10,771 nt of DNA from Methanothrix sp. (GTDB lineage Archaea > Halobacteriota > Methanosarcinia > Methanotrichales > Methanotrichaceae): contig JAJRAT010000146.1 of NCBI GenBank assembly GCA_028682845.1, forward strand, positions 1-10,771, given 5' to 3'. Position numbers and translations under genes: made by a program. The notes beneath the pieces were generated by a model, which saw only the letters and a program-made list of their open reading frames with translations, was not told the origin of the DNA and ran no database searches. Shown here one piece after another: positions 5,756 through 10,771 of this stretch. Numbering within the stretch: the stretch's first letter is position 1; each line of letters opens with the position of its first letter.

Positions 5756-5828
5756 GCGAGTCAGGTTGGAGCAAGCCTTCCGCCCAAAAGGCAAAATCTG
5801 CTATCCGGGCACGATCAAAAAATTCATT

Positions 5829-5870
5829 AAATATATGCACTAGAATAATAAGCAAGAAGCCCCTAGGTGG
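5829..5870 (+). promoter_or_regulatory. Candidate promoter and Shine-Dalgarno sequence of a small unit at 5875
   Basis: AAATATAT (5829-5836) in an AT-rich block is a plausible box A, predicting transcription start near 5858. AGGTGG (5865-5870) matches the anti-Shine-Dalgarno sequence and lies 4 bases before ATG 5875. This is a complete set of start signals in a region with no annotated gene. Confidence 0.4.
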
Positions 5871-5894
5871 TAACATGAATGGAGGACTTCTTGC
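5852..5894 (+). other. Hairpin presenting the Shine-Dalgarno sequence and ATG in its loop
   Basis: GCAAGAAG (5852-5859) pairs perfectly with CTTCTTGC (5887-5894). CC/GG pairs extend the stem past single bulged As (5860-5863 with 5881-5885). The roughly 17-base loop contains AGGTGG and ATG 5875. A further near-perfect palindrome GCAGAC-aa-GTCTGC follows at 5917-5930. Whether the 5' arm is transcribed depends on the exact start site. Confidence 0.35.
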
Positions 5895-5982
5895 CCAAGT
5901 AGTGCCCACAGCAAGGGCAGACAAGTCTGCAACGCCTCGACATATCAATTTAGTTGAGAGTATTTGTGAGAAGATCATATGA
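5875..5982 (+). CDS. Possible 35-residue microprotein
   Basis: ATG 5875 to TGA 5980-5982 encodes 35 residues (starts MNGGLLAQVVPTARADK, ends ICEKII). I recognise no family. The case rests on context: a TATA-like element at 5829, a strong Shine-Dalgarno sequence AGGTGG 4 bases away, and T-tracts at 6047-6078 that would end a transcript of roughly 200 bases. Composition is not clearly protein-like, and the region could instead give a non-coding RNA. Confidence 0.3.
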   Translation: MNGGLLAQVVPTARADKSATPRHINLVESICEKII

Positions 5983-6011
5983 TATATGCTGATATGCCGA
6001 TCTCTCAGACA

Positions 6012-6109
6012 ATTTTCTCAGATGATCTTGGTGATTTCGTTGACTCTTTTCGATTTTTTAGATGCTTTTCGATTTTTTGGGCAATTTCTGACGATTTTCT
6101 CAGGTGATC
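6012..6109 (+). repeat. Nested direct repeats with T-tracts, likely transcription end
   Basis: CTTTTCGATTTTTT occurs at 6046-6059 and again at 6065-6078 (period 19). An outer pair, ATTTTCTCAGATGATC (6012-6027) and ATTTTCTCAGGTGATC (6094-6109), differs at one base. The four T-tracts of 4-6 Ts fit the T-rich termination signals of archaea on the plus strand. They would stop transcripts from the TPR gene or the 5875 unit before they run into the convergent adenine deaminase gene. Confidence 0.55.
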
Positions 6110-6151
6110 ATCCATACGATCTCTTGGACTGTGATCCGTGTTCTTCGATAG

Positions 6152-7891
6152 TTATTGCACGAATAGCGGAACTAGCTGGAACCTGGCAACATCCACTAAT
6201 CCCTTATCCGTCAGCTTCAGCTCCGGGATCACGGGCAGGCAGAGAAACGATAGCGTCATAAACGGATTTTTGATTGCGCATCCCAATCTTCGAGCCGCAT
6301 CAATGCAGTCGTCGATTCCCTTCGCAACGTCTCGCATATGCATCTCCGAGAGCAGGCCCGCTACAGGCAATGGAAGGCTTGATTTGACTGTGCCGTTTTG
6401 CACTACCACCAGACCGCCTCCCATCCGGACAACCGCCAAGACCGCCGTATGCATATCATCATCCGTCACACCCACGACGGCAATGTTATGGGAGTCATGG
6501 GCAACGGACGTGGCCAGAGCGCCGCTGCATAGGCCGAAGCCCTGCACCAGGCCCAAACCTACATTTCCCGTGGCCTTGTGCCTTTCCACCACGGCCAATT
6601 TCAGTATGTCCTGCTTGGTGTCGGAAACTACATTGCCGTTGTCGATCTTGGGACTGCAATGCAGCGATTTTGTGATGATCTGGTCCGGGATGATGCAAAT
6701 AGTCCTGGCTGCGCCCTTCTCTGCCCTGATCTCGAAGGATTTCGGGTTCAATTTTCCAATTCGCATTGACGTTTTCTTGGGAATCGGGAAGCTCTCCAGC
6801 CGGACGCAGATGTCGCCGGCCTCCGCCACCAGGATTCCGTCTTTGATCACCTTTTCTACGTGCGGTTTTTCCAGACTATCCAGCACAACAATATCGGCTC
6901 TGAAGCCCGTTGCAATGGCCCCAAGATCTCGCAGCCCGAAATATTGAGCTGCATTGAGGCTTGCGATCTGCAGGGCCAGGATGGGATCGAGCCCCCGTTC
7001 GATGGACGTTTTAACCATATTGTCGATGTGCCCATCTCTCAGGATATCCGCAGGATGGCGATCGTCCGAGACAAAGAGGAATTGGCGGGCATTTTTGGGC
7101 GTGACCAGCGGCAATAGCTCCCTCAAGCTCTTGGCAGCGCTGCCTTCCCGAATCATGATGTACATTCCCTGGCGCAGTTTCTCTCTTGCTTCATTGACAC
7201 CCGCACATTCATGATCGGACCGTATCCCGGCTGCAATGTAGGCCGCAAGGTCTCTTCCGGTCAGACTTGGCGAATGGCCGTCGATGCGTTTTGGCCCGGC
7301 AAGTCGGATCTTCTTCAGAACCTCGGGATCGCGGAAAATGACTCCCGGATAATTCATGACCTCAGCCAGACCCAAAACTCTGACATCATCCATCAGCTCA
7401 GACAATGCTTCGGCGTCCAGGCTCGCCCCGGAAGTCTCCATGCTCGTAGCGGGAACGCAGGAGGGAAGCATGGCGAAGACGTTTAGCGGAACATTTCTTG
7501 AAGATTCGAGCATGTAGCGGATGCCGTCCATGCCCCAGACATTGGCGATCTCATGGGGATCGATAACAACTGATGTAGTGCCCTTGGGAACGACAGCTCT
7601 TGCATACTCCGGAACAGTGACCATGGCGCTCTCGATATGAACATGGGCGTCGATGAATCCCGGTGCCAGAATCTTGCCCTCCAGGTTGATGACCGACCCG
7701 GCACTCTCACAGTCAAAGCCGGCTATTCGGCCTTTGTGCACGGCGACATCTGCCCTATGCACTTCGCCGGAGAGCAGATTGGCGACGCTCGCGCCCTCGA
7801 TCAGCAGGTCAACCTCCAGCTCGCCGCGGGCGGCTGCAATCATCTCTTCCAGTGTGGCCTGTGGAATTGTCATCTGCAACAACGTCCTCAT
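6152..7891 (-). CDS. ade: Adenine deaminase
   Basis: This 579-residue enzyme of the amidohydrolase superfamily converts adenine to hypoxanthine and ammonia (EC 3.5.4.2) for purine salvage. The N-terminal composite beta-domain (residues 20-75) leads to PGFIDAHVHIESAM (77-90) with metal ligands His83 and His85. DPHEIANVWG (111-120), Glu177, His205, the SDHE of 225-228 and SDDRHPADI (275-283) supply the remaining active-site residues seen in bacterial and archaeal Ade. NAAQYFGL and the following ATGFRADIVVLD close the barrel. The ~190-residue C-terminal Ade-specific domain includes VAHDSHNI and the GGGLVV stretch. Length is normal for the family. I chose ATG 7891, with AGGA 4 bases upstream. TTG 7894 and ATG 7873 (preceded by GAGGA) are alternatives. 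The gene is divergent from cdc48 and convergent with the small unit at 5875. No other purine gene is adjacent. Confidence 0.97.
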   Translation of the reverse strand: MRTLLQMTIPQATLEEMIAAARGELEVDLLIEGASVANLLSGEVHRADVAVHKGRIAGFDCESAGSVINLEGKILAPGFIDAHVHIESAMVTVPEYARAVVPKGTTSVVIDPHEIANVWGMDGIRYMLESSRNVPLNVFAMLPSCVPATSMETSGASLDAEALSELMDDVRVLGLAEVMNYPGVIFRDPEVLKKIRLAGPKRIDGHSPSLTGRDLAAYIAAGIRSDHECAGVNEAREKLRQGMYIMIREGSAAKSLRELLPLVTPKNARQFLFVSDDRHPADILRDGHIDNMVKTSIERGLDPILALQIASLNAAQYFGLRDLGAIATGFRADIVVLDSLEKPHVEKVIKDGILVAEAGDICVRLESFPIPKKTSMRIGKLNPKSFEIRAEKGAARTICIIPDQIITKSLHCSPKIDNGNVVSDTKQDILKLAVVERHKATGNVGLGLVQGFGLCSGALATSVAHDSHNIAVVGVTDDDMHTAVLAVVRMGGGLVVVQNGTVKSSLPLPVAGLLSEMHMRDVAKGIDDCIDAARRLGCAIKNPFMTLSFLCLPVIPELKLTDKGLVDVARFQLVPLFVQ

Positions 7892-7940
7892 CAATTCCTA
7901 TTTAGCTTATCTCACCGAGATGTCGGCCTATCCCACCGAT

Positions 7941-7984
7941 CAGACGTGCCGGAAGTTCTGATTTCGTGAACAATTGGCCGTCTG
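7941..7984. promoter_or_regulatory. Inverted repeat between ade and cdc48
   Basis: CAGACG (7941-7946) pairs with CGTCTG (7979-7984). Past one bulged T the stem continues with GCC/GGC and two G-T pairs, and an inner GTTC/GAAC (7955-7958, 7968-7971) is possible. It lies about 50 bases upstream of ade and 105 bases upstream of cdc48. It could be an operator or, if ade transcription starts beyond it, a leader hairpin. Confidence 0.35.
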
Positions 7985-8048
7985 CCCGAAAATATTTGCC
8001 GCATTACTATCTTGTGCGCGTATAAAATTGCGTTCAATGTCGGATAAA

Positions 8049-10295
<2,247 letters not shown>

Positions 10296-10299
10296 AAGA

Positions 10300-10356
10300 T
10301 AGGCATTAAGAAAGGAATTAGAAAGGCATTCGATATTTTTGAAAATTCAAAAATCG
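10300..10356 (+). repeat. 11-base tandem repeats and AT-rich hairpin between cdc48 and the PRC-barrel gene
   Basis: Three 11-base units, TAGGCATTAAG, AAAGGAATTAG and AAAGGCATTCG, run back to back at 10300-10332. They abut a hairpin in which CGA-(ta)-TTTTTGAA pairs with TTCAAAAATCG (10331-10356). No T-run follows, so this is more likely an intercistronic processing or stability element than a terminator. Confidence 0.45.
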
Positions 10357-10365
10357 ATCGCAAGA

Positions 10366-10370
10366 AGGTG
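10366..10370 (+). promoter_or_regulatory. Shine-Dalgarno sequence of the PRC-barrel gene
   Basis: AGGTG ends 8 bases before ATG 10379, the same sequence and spacing as at cdc48. I see no convincing TATA box in the 83-base gap, which supports transcription from the cdc48 promoter. Confidence 0.6.
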
Positions 10371-10378
10371 TAAGGGGA

Positions 10379-10639
10379 ATGGGAAAGGTGTTTGCAGGGA
10401 CGATCGCTCGAAAAGAGATCGTGAACATCGACGGCACGGTGCTGGGGGAGCTGGAGAACGTGCGCTTTGAGGTCCAGACGGGCAAGCTGGAGGATCTGGT
10501 GGTGAAGCCCGACTCGGAGCTGAACCGCATGAAGTACCGGGAGGACGGCAAGTTCGTGCTCATTCCGTTCAGCTCCGTCGTGGCCGTCAAGGATTATGTC
10601 GTGGTTGACGAGAGCCGGGCGATCAAGAAGGGAGAATAA
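10379..10639 (+). CDS. Short PRC-barrel domain protein
   Basis: At 86 residues, the whole protein is one PRC-barrel. It has a beta-rich pattern with IDGTVLGELENVRFEVQTGKLEDLVV (17-42), where the G-x-x-x-G-x-x turn and the following hydrophobic strands are typical. A charged loop (43-57) follows, then FVLIPFSSVVAVKDYVVVD (59-77), the closing strands. There is no membrane segment or partner domain. Stand-alone archaeal PRC-barrels are often mislabelled as photosynthetic reaction centre subunits. In haloarchaea, similar short proteins (CdpB1/CdpB2) act in cell division with SepF and FtsZ. Whether this one does is only a suggestion. It follows cdc48 with an identical Shine-Dalgarno arrangement, so expression is probably linked. 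Confidence 0.88.
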   Translation: MGKVFAGTIARKEIVNIDGTVLGELENVRFEVQTGKLEDLVVKPDSELNRMKYREDGKFVLIPFSSVVAVKDYVVVDESRAIKKGE

Positions 10640-10692
10640 GCTTCCATCTCCCTGATCACATCTTCCCAAATCAAAAGCCTTCTTCCTGCGCC

Positions 10693-10771
10693 TCACATCC
10701 CGCTGGGTGCGACCTGCAAAACTTGGTCCTTTTCCAGATAACGATTTTCTGTCTCGGACTTTGGATGAGCC
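10693..10771 (-). other. Possible 3' end of a minus-strand gene running out of the window
   Basis: On the minus strand a frame enters from the window edge and ends at TGA (complement of 10693-10695). It encodes a 25-residue tail ending LQVAPSGM with protein-like composition and no family I can name. A second minus-strand frame is also open here, so the coding call is weak. The 53 bases between it and the PRC-barrel stop are C/T-rich without a clear terminator. Confidence 0.25.

Noticed and set aside
5775..5792. Terminator hairpin after the TPR gene (GCCTT/AAGGC)
   Set aside because: The stem has only five pairs and is followed by As, not Ts; the T-tracts at 6047-6078 are better candidates.
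5986..6261. 91-codon plus-strand frame with a Phe/Leu-rich start
   Set aside because: The hydrophobic part comes from the T-tract repeats, and the 3' part is antisense to adenine deaminase. No Shine-Dalgarno sequence fits.

Overview
The window looks like a piece of a methanogenic archaeal chromosome, most likely from the order Methanosarcinales (Methanothrix/Methanosaeta or a relative). The reasons are archaeal core genes (transcription factor E alpha, a Cdc48/VAT-type AAA+ ATPase, a short PRC-barrel protein), small winged-helix proteins of types common in methanogens, TATA boxes of the archaeal box A type, and Shine-Dalgarno sequences of the GGAGGTGA type. The genus is an inference; no rRNA or methanogenesis enzyme gene is present to fix it.

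Layout, left to right. 1-816: the C-terminal part of a MutL mismatch-repair protein, cut by the window edge, followed after 40 bases by an AIR synthase-related protein (857-2167), both on the plus strand. 2168-2310: an AT-rich promoter with an inverted repeat against its TATA box, driving a small winged-helix regulator (2311-2700). 2701-3390: a 690-base stretch with no convincing gene but unusually rich in tandem repeats and potential hairpins. 3391-3939: transcription factor E alpha, with a perfect TATA box lying inside the annotated 5' end. 4114-4817: a two-gene minus-strand operon with a 4-base overlap (a DUF2551-like protein and another small winged-helix protein). 4818-5020: a divergent promoter region with a 12-base tandem repeat and a tiny cysteine-containing frame. 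5021-5755: a seven-repeat TPR protein. 5756-6151: an intergenic stretch with its own TATA box, Shine-Dalgarno sequence, 35-codon frame, hairpins and T-tracts, which could be a small transcription unit. 6152-7891: adenine deaminase on the minus strand. 8091-10295: the Cdc48/VAT ATPase, divergent from adenine deaminase. 10379-10639: a PRC-barrel protein downstream of cdc48, with the same Shine-Dalgarno sequence and spacing. The last 130 bases hold at most the 3' end of another minus-strand gene.

How the genes fit together: this is mostly a housekeeping neighbourhood covering DNA repair, basal transcription, protein unfolding/quality control and purine salvage. It is interspersed with small DNA-binding regulators whose targets cannot be read from the window. 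I see no mobile element, CRISPR array, tRNA or rRNA. The parts that best repay a second look are the non-coding ones: 2815-3127 and 5829-6078, which share two short motifs in the same order. The paired small regulators at 4114-4817 are the least characterised genes.
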